Origin: Xenococcus sp. PCC 7305 | GTDB lineage: Bacteria; Cyanobacteriota; Cyanobacteriia; Cyanobacteriales; Xenococcaceae | Reading direction: 5' to 3' | NCBI RefSeq assembly: GCF_000332055.1 | Contig: NZ_ALVZ01000185.1 | Coordinates: 1 to 43,941 of the forward strand | DNA length: 43,941 nt | In this document: one piece after another, positions 43,550-43,941 of the stretch | How positions within the stretch are numbered: position 1 is the first letter of the stretch | Layout of the letters: each line of letters begins with the position of its first letter | Position numbers and translations under genes: made by a program | Notes under the pieces: model-generated | What the model was told of the DNA's origin: nothing | What the model saw: the letters and a program-made list of their open reading frames with translations, nothing else | Databases searched by the model: none

Positions 43550-43941
43550 ATGAAAGCATTAATTCTCTCTGGCGGAAAAGGAACTCGTTTACGACCGTTA
43601 ACTTATACAGGAGCCAAACAACTGGTTCCCGTCGCGAATAAACCAATTCTTTGGTATGGGATCGAATCTATTGTTGCAGCAGGTATTGTTGATATTGGAA
43701 TTATTATTAGTCCAGAAACAGGAGGAGAAGTTAAGGCCAAAACTGGAGATGGAAGCAGATTTGGCGCTAATATCACCTACATTTTGCAAGAAGAGCCCTT
43801 AGGTCTTGCCCATGCTGTCAAAATCGCCCAGCCTTTTCTTGGTGATGCGACCTTTGTGATGTATTTGGGAGATAACTTGGTTGAAAGTCAGTTAGATTTA
43901 TTCATTGATAAATTTAAAACTCAGCAGCTCGACGCTTTAAC
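43550..43941 (+). CDS. rfbA: Sugar-1-phosphate nucleotidyltransferase (RmlA/RfbA-like), partial
   Basis: Incomplete: the frame is open to the window edge after 130 codons. The start [18 protein letters not shown] is the nucleotide-binding signature. [10 protein letters not shown] and Y-L-G-D-N-L follow in the right order. Sequence is closest to the long-form glucose-1-phosphate thymidylyltransferases (about 355 residues) that make dTDP-glucose for rhamnose and related sugars; a UDP-sugar enzyme is the alternative. The 189-base gap before it contains nothing recognised. It supplies activated sugar, matching the glycosyltransferases upstream. Base composition returns toward the window average. 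Confidence 0.88.
   Translation, partial: MKALILSGGKGTRLRPLTYTGAKQLVPVANKPILWYGIESIVAAGIVDIGIIISPETGGEVKAKTGDGSRFGANITYILQEEPLGLAHAVKIAQPFLGDATFVMYLGDNLVESQLDLFIDKFKTQQLDAL

Overview
The window is cyanobacterial. The HIP1 octamer (GCGATCGC) is frequent over most of its length. It also carries ndhL (NDH-1), ycf46 and a DUF1257/Ycf35-type gene, a type III glutamine synthetase behind an NtcA-type promoter, a DUF3007 gene, and intergenic heptanucleotide tandem repeats. Type-IV-pilus-style chemosensory genes and heavy glycosyltransferase content suggest a surface-attached, polysaccharide-coated coccoid or filamentous species; the genus cannot be fixed from sequence alone.

Layout. (1) 284-1657: dnaA. 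(2) 1772-12562: a chemosensory locus. A PATAN-type response regulator on + converges on a long minus-strand run: second PATAN regulator, tandem CheW, MCP, hybrid CheA, stand-alone CheB-like receiver, CheB, and CheR with C-terminal TPRs. This is a pilus/phototaxis-type pathway with a complete methylation/demethylation branch. Two copies of one 26-bp dispersed repeat lie in frame inside cheR and cheB. (3) 12828-18595: accD, a membrane glycosyltransferase, a ribbon-helix-helix protein with ycf46 and a DUF1257 gene, and tpiA. (4) 19022-24722: a secreted-type haem peroxidase fused to RTX repeats, an SH3 membrane protein, a 31-residue putative membrane microprotein, ndhL, a DUF3007 gene, and a DinG-like protein with decayed helicase motifs. 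(5) 24839-32053: an HtrA protease, glnN, bioY with an N-terminal extension, an orphan ABC-3 metal permease, a frameshifted DUF29 gene, and an orphan periplasmic binding protein. (6) 32652 to the window end: a surface-polysaccharide cluster with two very large TPR-GT2-GT4 fusions, a TPR-Stf0 sulfotransferase, a second sulfotransferase-like protein and the start of a sugar nucleotidyltransferase. From about 40.7 kb this part is visibly richer in A+T and lacks HIP1, as expected of recently acquired DNA.

How the parts work together. The chemosensory locus probably steers pilus-based movement with adaptation. The last 11 kb probably builds a sulfated extracellular glycan. The secreted peroxidase and the HtrA protease act outside the cytoplasm or in the envelope. 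glnN, bioY and the metal permease serve nitrogen, biotin and metal acquisition. The most promising leads are the polysaccharide cluster, the RHH-ycf46-DUF1257 unit with a palindrome at its predicted transcription start, the chemosensory locus, and the microprotein upstream of ndhL. No tRNA, rRNA, CRISPR array, insertion sequence or convincing origin was seen.
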